Source of the DNA: DAOUBP01 sp964474695
GTDB taxonomy: Bacteria; Chloroflexota; Anaerolineae; CG2-30-64-16
NCBI GenBank assembly: GCA_964474695.1
Contig: CAYYTK010000003.1
Location: 124,001-188,000 of the forward strand
Length of the DNA: 64,000 bases
Reading direction: 5' to 3'
This document shows, in pieces, positions 1 to 7,163 of the stretch. The position numbers were made by a program, and so were the translations under genes. A model generated the notes under the pieces. It did not search any database and had not been told where the DNA came from. It saw only the letters and a program-made list of their open reading frames with translations. The stretch's first letter is position 1; each line of letters opens with the position of its first letter.

Positions 1-1267
1 AAGGCGCGTAGGCCTTGTGGGCCGAGAAGGCAAGATAGTCGATCCCGCAGGCTGCCATGTCGACTTTTCGGTGGGCGACCAACTGCGCCGCGTCCACCAG
101 CAGGCGCGCGCCGTAGCGGTGCACGATGCGGCTGATCTCCGCCAGATCGTTGAAAGTGCCGAGGACATTCGAAGCGCCGCTCAATGCCACCAGGCGAACG
201 CGCTTCGTTCCGTGCTGACCCTGCTGGTTATAGGCGCGCAGCAGCGCTTCCAGCGCGTCCAAATCCAGGAATCCTTCGTCGTCGACCGGGAACCGGATGA
301 GGGCCACGCCGGGGAGCCTGCGCCAGGGCAGCTCGTTCGAGTTGTGTTCCAGGAGCGTGTTCACCACGACCGGCCTGGTTCCGTTAAGGGATTCACCCCC
401 TAGGCTTTCGGCGGCCAGGTTGATGGCCTCGGTGGTGTTGGAGGTGAAGATTACGTCGTAGTCCGCCGCGGGCGCCCCCAGAACCCCGGCGCAGATGGAC
501 TTGACCTCCCGGACGATCTCCCGCTGCACTTGCTCCGGCTGGCGCCAGGCCTGGCAGACCGCCTCCCATATCGGCTCGAAGGTGGGCGTGCTGGCGCCAT
601 TATCCAGGTTGATGAAGGACCTGGCGCCTTCCAGCGTCGGGACGGGAACCCGCTGACCGATCAGGGTCGGCCGGAGTGCAGCCAGCAGCTCCCGCCCGGC
701 AAACTTCTCCAGTTCGTCGTGATACAGGATGTCAGCCGCCGTCCGTTCTTCGGTGTCCGCACCAAGAAAGCCGATCTTCGAAGATCGGGCGTCCTTGCCG
801 AACTGCCGGGTCAACTGGAGCGCCCGTGCAAGGGCAACGACGCTGACTACGGCGGGTGTGCCGGCCTCGAATTTGTCCGCCCCCCTGGCCCAGATGACCC
901 GGTTGGGAAAGACCAGCCGGGCTGTCCCGCCGCCGGGCTGGAAGGGCGCGCCCGCGGGCAGCGCCTTCCGTGCGACGGCCACCGCTCGCAGACCCAGGGG
1001 CAGGCCGATGTCCCGGCTGGACACGGTGCGGCAGCCCATCCGCCCGAGGCGCGCCTCGAGCAGCTCCGCCCGCCTGGGAGAGCAGAAGATGACGGTGTGT
1101 CCCTCCTTGTCCAGCCCCAGATCATCCAGGACAATCCCGCGGGCCTGCTCGTACAAGTGCGTGGATGTCAGCGAGTTATGCCCGCTGCCGCGGTGGACGT
1201 TGGAGTAGGTCTCTAGTGCCGCCCGCACGCCGCGCTCCAGCTCGGCAAAGGCTTCATTCGTTTTCAT
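1..1267 (-). CDS. Class V aminotransferase-fold PLP enzyme (3' end beyond window)
   Basis: Partial gene; about 422 residues are visible from ATG at 1267 and the C-terminus lies left of the window. The last visible residues include 'SAHKAYAP', the PLP-lysine motif of class V aminotransferases (cysteine desulfurase, kynureninase, isopenicillin-N epimerase types). Upstream are 'NTTEAINLA', 'LEHNSNELPW' and 'VDAAQLVAH', all typical PLP-pocket motifs. The first ~200 residues are an unusual N-terminal region that contains 'FEAGTPAVV', a segment that normally sits near the C-terminus of this fold. I recall this arrangement in a long subfamily of cysteine-desulfurase-like proteins, but the substrate cannot be read from sequence. 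It is the last gene of a minus-strand operon, 7 bp after the DUF4386 gene. The family is certain, the reaction is not. Confidence 0.85.
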   Translation of the reverse strand, partial: MKTNEAFAELERGVRAALETYSNVHRGSGHNSLTSTHLYEQARGIVLDDLGLDKEGHTVIFCSPRRAELLEARLGRMGCRTVSSRDIGLPLGLRAVAVARKALPAGAPFQPGGGTARLVFPNRVIWARGADKFEAGTPAVVSVVALARALQLTRQFGKDARSSKIGFLGADTEERTAADILYHDELEKFAGRELLAALRPTLIGQRVPVPTLEGARSFINLDNGASTPTFEPIWEAVCQAWRQPEQVQREIVREVKSICAGVLGAPAADYDVIFTSNTTEAINLAAESLGGESLNGTRPVVVNTLLEHNSNELPWRRLPGVALIRFPVDDEGFLDLDALEALLRAYNQQGQHGTKRVRLVALSGASNVLGTFNDLAEISRIVHRYGARLLVDAAQLVAHRKVDMAACGIDYLAFSAHKAYAP

Positions 1268-1274
1268 TAGAGGC

Positions 1275-1955
1275 TCATCCTTTTCGTTTGGCGCCCATGA
1301 TCAGAAGCCACAACGTCAGTCCAAATTCCGCAATGAATCCAAGCGGCCAGCTTACGTAGATTATCGCCCCGAAGCTCGGGAAAAGAAAGAACTGCAGCGT
1401 CGTCATCAGCCAGAACGCGCAATGCACCATCAACACGATGCCCAGGATCCTGGGCAGGAAGCCCGACTTGAAAACCAGATAACCCAGCGGGAAGAGCCAG
1501 GCGCCGTAGAATATCTGGGCGATCATGAACCCATTTTTGTATAGAACCAGGGACGCCATGGCCAGCGCCTGCAGTTGATCGGCCTGGAAGACCTTCAAGT
1601 ATTCAGCGCCGCTCAGGAGCAGTTGGCCGGCCAACAGGAACAGATCGCTGGAACACTGGACCGCGACGCCGCCCAGGTTCAACAGCAGGAACAGCAAGGC
1701 GATGTTCTTGTTGACCGGTTGCAGCAGCACGTACAGAGCCCAGGCTGCCAGCAGAAACAGCACAGCCGCGAGCAGATCGATCACGATGCCGGTGCGGAAT
1801 TGCCCTGCAGACGCCGCGATATTCCTGGCGGTTGTCGCGGCATCTCCGAGTACAATCAGCTTGGAACGCCCAATCACATCTGCGGCGGTGTGAAACACCA
1901 TGTAAATCAAGTACAGGAACCCTGCCATTCTTGCGGTCTTATTGACGGAATTCAT
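1275..1955 (-). CDS. DUF4386 family integral membrane protein
   Basis: 226-residue multi-pass membrane protein. The start at 1955 (MNSVNKTAR) is chosen over longer in-frame starts because AGGAGA lies just upstream and the ATG overlaps the previous stop as ATGA, giving translational coupling. The sequence matches my memory of DUF4386 proteins closely: an N-terminal 'KTARMAGFLYLI', 'SKLIVLGDAATTARNI', 'GAEYLKVFQADQLQALAM', and a late 'YGAWLFPLGYLVFKSGFLPRILG'. About six hydrophobic segments are visible. No biochemical function is known for the family. It sits between another membrane protein gene and the aminotransferase gene. Confidence 0.85.
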   Translation of the reverse strand: MNSVNKTARMAGFLYLIYMVFHTAADVIGRSKLIVLGDAATTARNIAASAGQFRTGIVIDLLAAVLFLLAAWALYVLLQPVNKNIALLFLLLNLGGVAVQCSSDLFLLAGQLLLSGAEYLKVFQADQLQALAMASLVLYKNGFMIAQIFYGAWLFPLGYLVFKSGFLPRILGIVLMVHCAFWLMTTLQFFLFPSFGAIIYVSWPLGFIAEFGLTLWLLIMGAKRKG

Positions 1956-2620
1956 CTGTTTTCTCCTCGCAGCAGCACAATCCCCAGCCAGACGAACCAG
2001 ATGATCTGGACCAGGCCGAAAACCCCGGTCAGCGTGTCGGTCAACGGGGGCAGCAGTGAGATGACGCCGACCGCGCCGACCAATAGACCGACGATATTCA
2101 GCCCTTTGGGCAGCCCGCCGGCCCGCAGCGCGGCCAGGCTGACCAGCAGCGTCCACAGGCCGCCCAGGATCTCGCCGTTGCCGTTGCCCAGCCCGCTCGC
2201 CACCGCTTCGATGCCCTGCCAGGTCAGCGCAGCCTGGGCCGGGTCTGTGGCGTAGCGCGCGACGACAGGGGCGATCCCGGCATTGGCGACCATGCCGCTG
2301 GCGATCAGCGAGCCGGCCCAGATGATCCCGATCGCGGTGGCGGCCTGCATCATCGCCGGTGCGCCCGACCGCAGCCGGTCGTACAGCGCCAGCGCCAGCA
2401 CGATCAGAACGACGCCGAAGAACACGTACATGAGCAGGTTAGTCGAGAAGACGACCGTCTGCATTCTGACGAGCAGGGCCACCTTTTGGGCCGGGTCGGT
2501 GATGCTGGGGGTGTCCAGCACGGCGATAAAGAGCACCATTCCGATCAGGTAGGCGACGGCCAGGTACAGCGCGGCGATACCGCCGAATCTCTGCAAGGTT
2601 TTCATTCGGTTTGGGTTCAT
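1952..2620 (-). CDS. Multi-pass membrane protein, DUF4386-like
   Basis: 222-residue protein with five to six hydrophobic segments (for example residues 14-34, 56-78, 90-112, 150-170 and 185-217). Its layout resembles the downstream DUF4386 protein: an N-terminal membrane helix, a polar loop with 'DPAQKVALLVRMQT', then alternating helices. The similarity is weaker, so it may be a diverged paralogue. The start at 2620 overlaps the stop of the small upstream gene (ATGA), and its own stop overlaps the DUF4386 start in the same way, so the three are probably translationally coupled. No catalytic motif is visible. Confidence 0.7.
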   Translation of the reverse strand: MNPNRMKTLQRFGGIAALYLAVAYLIGMVLFIAVLDTPSITDPAQKVALLVRMQTVVFSTNLLMYVFFGVVLIVLALALYDRLRSGAPAMMQAATAIGIIWAGSLIASGMVANAGIAPVVARYATDPAQAALTWQGIEAVASGLGNGNGEILGGLWTLLVSLAALRAGGLPKGLNIVGLLVGAVGVISLLPPLTDTLTGVFGLVQIIWFVWLGIVLLRGENR

Positions 2621-2898
2621 TTTTTCTCCTTTGTTGAACGATAGGGTTGAGTTTCATTGATCTGGGCCTGGTTGACCGAGACCAAGGGCATGCCTAAGTC
2701 ACGGACTTTCTTGAGCAACCCGTGCAGCGCAGCCTGGTCAATCACTGGGCCGGTCAGCAGCGTGTCGCCATCCTCTTCCAGTGTGATGGTCAGGCCCTCA
2801 AACCAGTCTGTCCACTGAGGGCCTAGATGGCCCTTGAGCCTGATACGATAGACCGCGGGGCGACTTGGATCAGTTGTCGCGTTAGGATTGTTTGACAT
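2617..2898 (-). CDS. Small conserved protein of unknown function
   Basis: 93 residues from ATG at 2898, preceded by AGGTGCGAGG. A longer in-frame reading to 3048 runs into repeat DNA and is rejected. The core 'YRIRLKGHLGPQWTDWFEG', then a Glu/Asp-rich turn and 'LTGPVIDQAALHGLLKKVRDLGMPLVSV', is a pattern I recall as a common stand-alone small protein in Chloroflexota and cyanobacteria. It looks like an alternating alpha/beta ferredoxin-like fold. No enzymatic residues are obvious. It is the first gene of the four-gene operon reaching the left edge. Function unknown. Confidence 0.7.
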   Translation of the reverse strand: MSNNPNATTDPSRPAVYRIRLKGHLGPQWTDWFEGLTITLEEDGDTLLTGPVIDQAALHGLLKKVRDLGMPLVSVNQAQINETQPYRSTKEKK

Positions 2899-3053
2899 AG
2901 CCTCGCACCTGTTGTGTCCGATTCTCAGCAGCTCAGCCGCTGAGCCGCTGAGCTGCTTGCTCAATGCACAGGCACTATACCGGCGCAACGGTGTTGTTGT
3001 ATAGACACTTTGGTGTGGGTGGAAGGTGTTGTTTTGGATTGGGGGCAAATAGA

Positions 3054-3300
3054 GTTGATGCGTAGGGGCGGGTTTTCCGTGGTCAGCGCGGGCCTGACGT
3101 GTACGGCAGCAACGTGGTGATGGCCCGGCACTCCGTTGATGCGTAGGGGCGGGTTTTCCGTGGTCAGCGCGGGCCTGACGTGTACGGCAGCAACGTGGTG
3201 ATGGCCCGGCACTCCGTTGATGCGTAGGGGCGGGTTTTCCGTGGTCAGCGCGGGCCTGACGTGTACGGCAGCAACGTGGTGATGGCCCGGCACTCCGTTG
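3054..3300. repeat. Three tandem 81-bp repeats with GTAGGGGCGGG palindrome ends
   Basis: Identical 81-bp units begin at 3054, 3135 and 3216, with a partial fourth at 3297. Each unit starts GTTGATGCGTAGGGGCGGG and contains GTGTACGGCAGCAACGTGG. The array closes with the inverse complement AAACCCGCCCCTAC at about 3308-3321, so the whole block is bounded by inverted repeats. Because 81 is divisible by 3, a repetitive reading frame stays open across it; I regard that frame as non-coding. Apart from this array the stretch 2899-3331 holds no gene. Confidence 0.9.
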
Positions 3301-3331
3301 ATGCGGAGAAACCCGCCCCTACTGCTTGCAA

Positions 3332-6097
3332 TTACAACAACCCCAACTCGCGGGCGCGAGCGATGGCTTCGGTGCGGCTTTGAACTTGCAGTTTATCGAA
3401 GATCCGCCGGTTGTGCCCCTTGACCGTATCCAGGGCCAGGAACAGCCGCTCGCCGATCTCCCGGTTCGAGAGGCCCTGGGCTATCAGCTTCAGCAGTTCC
3501 AGCTCGCGTTGGCTGAGTGGCTCTAACATTTTGGATTTTTGATTTTCGACTTTTGATTGTGGCATGGCCGGCGGTTGGGCAAAAGCAGCCAGGAGTTTGT
3601 CTGCGTAACCGAGCCGTCTCTGATCCTGGCCGCCCGATTGCTTTTCAATCGAAAATCTGAAATCTAAAATCAACAATCGCATTGCCTCGCCTTCGTCCAC
3701 AAAGGTCCGAATGAAGCCGCCGGGCTCGGCCAGCGCCAGGGCTTCGGCCAGTTGTGCGATTGCCTGACCTTTGTCACCACTTGCATCGAGGGCGATGGAT
3801 TGGACAGCCATCACCTCGAGCCGTCTGTCCGCCCATCCTTTGGCTTCCGCTTCCTGGCGCAGTGGTTCTATTATTTTCAGTGCGGTTGATGGGTTGCCCT
3901 GGGCAATGAGCGCGCGTGCCTCCATGAGCGGAAGGTCATTCTGGCGTGCCGCTTGAACGACAGCATCGAAGTCCCCCTCGCGAAGGTGGATCCATGACTG
4001 GGAATAGGCAAGGTCCTGCAGGCGGATGCGGATGTTCTTTTGCTGCGCGGTTCGTTCCGCCTGCGCTACGATGCTCGACGCGCCGATCACATCTCCCTGG
4101 GCCAGTTTCAGGCGGGCCAGGTACAGATCACTCAGAATCATTCGGTCAACGATGTGAGCATACTGCTGCGCCAATTGCGAACTTCGCTCCAGGTGCTTCT
4201 CGGTGGCATCCAGGTCGTTCCACTCGTAGCAGATGGTCGCCAGGCTGATATAGGCTGCCGCAGCATCCGAGGGTGAGTATTCACCGATCAATTTCAGAAC
4301 CTGCTGGAAGGTCTCGGCCGCCTGGTAGAGCTGGTTGTTGTGCGCCTGGATCTGGCCCAAACGCAGCGAAGCCAGGATGGTGTTGGTGATATCCCCACCC
4401 GCCTGGGCGAGCGCTAAGGCTTCGGCATAGGCCCGACCGGCCGCGTCGCGGTCTCCCTGGAGATAATGGGCAAGGCCCATCATCAGCATCGCCGTGGAGC
4501 GGTATGGGAGATTGTCGGGGGTCAGGTGCTCCAGGGCGCGGCGCGCCTGGGCCAGGATGGTTTCCGTCTGAAACTGGCTCAGCGCCAGGGTGGCCCTGGC
4601 AATGGCAATTCTTCCGATCAGGTCCCGGGTCGCATCGGGCGGCGAAGCGCCCGGCACGGCCGCGGCATCCAGAGCTGCTTCGGCCGCCTGGAGTATCGCG
4701 TCCACCCCCGCCGTTTGACCGATAGCCAGCATGAGTGAAGCCTGTCTCCACAACAACGCCGGTCGGGCATTTCGCACGGTATCCGGCAGCGTCTCCAGCC
4801 AGTCCAGTATCGCCGTTGCTGCGCTGTGCAGGTGGATGGGCATCCGCTTGCTTGCCACCAGGCGTTCCGCGCGCTCAACATCATGGGCAGCAGCCGCATG
4901 GTGAAAAGCCTCGAGCAACAGGTCATTGTTTTCATACCACTGGCAGGCACGTACGTGGTACACGGCCACGTTGTCACGCTGTTGCAGTCGTTGGCGCAGC
5001 AATTCGGCAAAGAGATGGTGATAGCGGTACCAACGCCGCTCGTGATCCAGGGGAACGATGAACAGGTTGGCGTGTTCGAGATATTCCAGGATTGCCTGCG
5101 AATGTGCGACTGGCGTATTCGTGATTCGCTGATTCGCCGATTTGCCGATCCCCATCACCGCATCACACAAAGGACCGCACATGCGGTCGAGGATGGATGT
5201 GCGCAGCAAGAAAGTCTGGACGCTTTCGGATTGCTGGCCCAGGACCTCCTCCACCAGATAGTCCAGCACGAAATGGTGGCTGCCGGTAAAAGACTCGATG
5301 AAGCTGGCGGTATCTGGGTGTCCTTGCATCGAAAGCGCGGCCAGTTGCAGGCCGGCGATCCAGCCTTCAGTGCGAGCTTCCAGCGCGGCGATGTCCGCGG
5401 CTGAGAGGTTCAGGCCCATCACCCGGTTGAGGAATTCGGCGGCCTCGGCGGGCGTGAAGCGCAGGTCGGCGGCGCGCAGCTCGGTTAGTTGGCCGCGGAC
5501 GCGCCAGCGCCCTAGCGGGAATGGCGGATCCTCGCGCGTGGCAATGACCAGGTGCATCTGTGGCGGCAGGCGCTCGATGAAGAAGGTGAGGGCGTTGTCA
5601 ACCGGTTGAGAATCAATTGAGTGGTAGTCATCAAGGACGAGGAGAAAGCGCTCGGGGATGACCGCAATCTCGTTGAGCAAGGCGGTCAAGACCGCTTCGG
5701 TCTGCGGCGGCTGCGGGGATTGGAGTGCAGCCAACATGCCGGCGCCGATGCCGGCCGAGATGGTCTGCAGCGCCGCGACCAGGTAAGCCAGAAAGCGCGT
5801 GGGGTCGTTATCCCCGGCGTCCAGCGACAGCCAGGCGACTTTGGAGGGATGAAGGCTGAGGGATGAAGGATGAAGGCTTTCACCTTCTTTCATCCTTCCG
5901 CCTTCCGCCTTCATCCTTTCAGAGACCCATTCGCTGACGAGCGTGGTTTTGCCAAAGCCGGCGGGGGCAGAGATGAGGATCAGCTTGTGGCCCGCAGAGA
6001 GCCCTTCGCTCAGCCGCTCGATCAGGCGGGGGCGGGGGACAACCTTGGGCCGAGGCAAGGGAACATAAAGTTTGGTAGCCAGGATCGGCATGGACAT
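3332..6097 (-). CDS. MalT-like LuxR-family ATP-dependent transcriptional regulator
   Basis: 921 residues, the usual length of MalT-type STAND regulators. Residues 1-35 carry the family start 'ILATKLYVP-PRP--VPRPRL'. Walker A 'AGFGKTT' lies at 46-52, and 'LVLDDYHSID' is the Walker B region. 'HANLFIVPLD--RRWYRYHHLFAELLRQRL' marks the winged-helix end of the ATPase. A TPR-like helical superhelix follows, and a LuxR/GerE helix-turn-helix occupies about 858-921 ('LSQRELELLKLIAQGLSNREIG', 'TVKGH'). It probably senses a ligand through the TPR region and activates target promoters; maltodextrin genes lie 15 kb away, but no link is shown. Repeat-derived segments interrupt it near residues 65-90 (GGATGAAG-type), 315-330 (GATTCGCT-type) and 835-860. 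The start could be Met1 or Met3. Confidence 0.92.
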   Translation of the reverse strand: MSMPILATKLYVPLPRPKVVPRPRLIERLSEGLSAGHKLILISAPAGFGKTTLVSEWVSERMKAEGGRMKEGESLHPSSLSLHPSKVAWLSLDAGDNDPTRFLAYLVAALQTISAGIGAGMLAALQSPQPPQTEAVLTALLNEIAVIPERFLLVLDDYHSIDSQPVDNALTFFIERLPPQMHLVIATREDPPFPLGRWRVRGQLTELRAADLRFTPAEAAEFLNRVMGLNLSAADIAALEARTEGWIAGLQLAALSMQGHPDTASFIESFTGSHHFVLDYLVEEVLGQQSESVQTFLLRTSILDRMCGPLCDAVMGIGKSANQRITNTPVAHSQAILEYLEHANLFIVPLDHERRWYRYHHLFAELLRQRLQQRDNVAVYHVRACQWYENNDLLLEAFHHAAAAHDVERAERLVASKRMPIHLHSAATAILDWLETLPDTVRNARPALLWRQASLMLAIGQTAGVDAILQAAEAALDAAAVPGASPPDATRDLIGRIAIARATLALSQFQTETILAQARRALEHLTPDNLPYRSTAMLMMGLAHYLQGDRDAAGRAYAEALALAQAGGDITNTILASLRLGQIQAHNNQLYQAAETFQQVLKLIGEYSPSDAAAAYISLATICYEWNDLDATEKHLERSSQLAQQYAHIVDRMILSDLYLARLKLAQGDVIGASSIVAQAERTAQQKNIRIRLQDLAYSQSWIHLREGDFDAVVQAARQNDLPLMEARALIAQGNPSTALKIIEPLRQEAEAKGWADRRLEVMAVQSIALDASGDKGQAIAQLAEALALAEPGGFIRTFVDEGEAMRLLILDFRFSIEKQSGGQDQRRLGYADKLLAAFAQPPAMPQSKVENQKSKMLEPLSQRELELLKLIAQGLSNREIGERLFLALDTVKGHNRRIFDKLQVQSRTEAIARARELGLL

Positions 6098-6103
6098 GAA
6101 TCA

Positions 6104-6109
6104 ATTATA
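6104..6109 (-). promoter_or_regulatory. Putative -10 box for a leaderless malT-like transcript
   Basis: On the minus strand TATAAT lies seven bases before the ATG at 6097, so a transcript starting at the usual distance would begin at or next to the start codon. No Shine-Dalgarno sequence is visible there. No good -35 hexamer is seen at the expected spacing. The stretch between this box and the gene ending at 6209 shows nothing else. Confidence 0.45.
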
Positions 6110-6208
6110 TAACAAACACGCCAATCGAGATAGTGAATCAGTGCTGCGGTCGGCGCCCGCCTGGGCGCCACCCTGGCCGAACTGCGCCGGCGCATCCGGC
6201 CGGGGGAG

Positions 6209-6898
6209 CTAGCGGCTGCCGCACGAGGACCCGGCCGCTAACTGCTCATAGAAGGCCAACGCGGCCGACCCCAGACCGAGCACCAGGGCCTCTTGCGAGT
6301 CGGTCAGGCGGGCCAGCGCGGCTCGGTCCAGGGGCCGGGCAGGGGCGTCGCGCAGTTTGGCGCCCTCCGCCAGCAGCGCCTGCAAAGAGACGTCGTGATG
6401 GGCGAGGGCCACGAGCTGCGCGGGCCAGAGCCAAATCAAGCCGGGGATCTCGGGCGAGGGTTGGGGCGTGCCTGCCAGGTCAGCCCGGTAGAGCACCAGG
6501 CATTGCCAGCCGTCGTGCGGCACGTGCCAGGGCTGGCGCGGGGGCGTGTGCCAGTGCCGAAAAACAACGGCGGCGGGCCCAATCGGGTCCGCCAGCCGTT
6601 GCCACCGCACCTGCCCGGGGCCAGAGACTATCAAGGTCTCGGCGCAGGCCTGGAAAGTGACCGGACAGTTCATTTCCTCCAGGCTTTCCCGCAGCGCGCC
6701 GGCCATAAACGAAGGGTCGCCGGCCTGCACGCCGCCGCCAATGGCCGTCACCTGGGCAATCTGGCGGTCTCCCTCCGGACGCAGCGGCCGGATGCCGCAA
6801 AGCAGGCGACCGCTGCTGGCTAACAACACGCCGGCGCCGAGAAAGACCGCCAACGCGACGATGGGCGATAAAGTGGCAAGAGTGGGAAATGGGTTCAT
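6209..6898 (-). CDS. Membrane-anchored NUDIX-like protein
   Basis: 229 residues from ATG at 6898, which follows GGAGG; a longer in-frame start at 7009 has no ribosome site and reads through a putative operator. Residues 10-32 form one hydrophobic helix, followed by a cytoplasmic or periplasmic domain. The segment 'GGGVQAGDPS--AGALRESLEEMNC' resembles the NUDIX box (G-x5-E-x7-REUxEExGU), with 'RESLEE' fitting well but the first acidic position not clearly preserved. A later 'LIWLWPAQLVALAHHDVSLQALLAEGA' is reminiscent of the C-terminal part of NUDIX proteins. It is transcribed divergently from the RelA/SpoT-STAND operon. The NUDIX call is tentative; catalytic activity is uncertain. Confidence 0.5.
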   Translation of the reverse strand: MNPFPTLATLSPIVALAVFLGAGVLLASSGRLLCGIRPLRPEGDRQIAQVTAIGGGVQAGDPSFMAGALRESLEEMNCPVTFQACAETLIVSGPGQVRWQRLADPIGPAAVVFRHWHTPPRQPWHVPHDGWQCLVLYRADLAGTPQPSPEIPGLIWLWPAQLVALAHHDVSLQALLAEGAKLRDAPARPLDRAALARLTDSQEALVLGLGSAALAFYEQLAAGSSCGSR

Positions 6899-6970
6899 GC
6901 TGCAATCCTCCGGTGAGCGAGAACTCCGTCTTGCGCCGCCGCGTTTGCTCCCCGGCAGCCCGGCCGGACG

Positions 6971-7003
6971 AAGTCTCTCAATTGTAATACCAAGTCTCTC
7001 AAT
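6971..7003. promoter_or_regulatory. Direct-repeat operator candidate between divergent genes
   Basis: The 12-mer AAGTCTCTCAAT occurs at 6971-6982 and again at 6992-7003. The repeat distance is exactly 21 bp, two helical turns, so both copies face the same side of the DNA. It sits between the NUDIX-like gene and the RelA/SpoT-STAND operon, upstream of a TATAAT box. This is the geometry of a regulator binding direct repeats, as OmpR-type winged helices do. The regulator is unknown; the winged-helix ATPase two genes away is a candidate. Confidence 0.5.
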
Positions 7004-7043
7004 AGTCAAGAGTATCTTATCTTCTTATTGCAGAATTTTAAGA

Positions 7044-7049
7044 TATAAT
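7044..7049 (+). promoter_or_regulatory. Putative -10 box upstream of RelA/SpoT-STAND operon
   Basis: A perfect TATAAT lies in the only AT-rich island of the 265-bp intergenic region. The -35 position at 17-18 bp spacing is poor, which would fit an activator-dependent promoter using the direct repeats just upstream. A leader of about 110 bases would precede the ATG at 7164. Confidence 0.4.
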
Positions 7050-7163
7050 GCTCTTTCCGTGGATCTGGTTAATCTCACAAATCCAGAGAGTTTTATTCGC
7101 AATTTGCTCTCAGGCCCCACATCGGGTATGATGGAGGCTGCGATCAGCAGGAGGAGCTGAACC

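Noticed and set aside
2961..3293. 110-codon frame with a 27-residue period in the 81-bp array
   Set aside because: It exists only because 81 is divisible by 3 and the repeat lacks stops; no ribosome site or signal.
3332..6097. Calling this regulator malT proper
   Set aside because: It has the MalT/LAL architecture, but many LuxR regulators share it and no maltose operator was identified, so no symbol is given.
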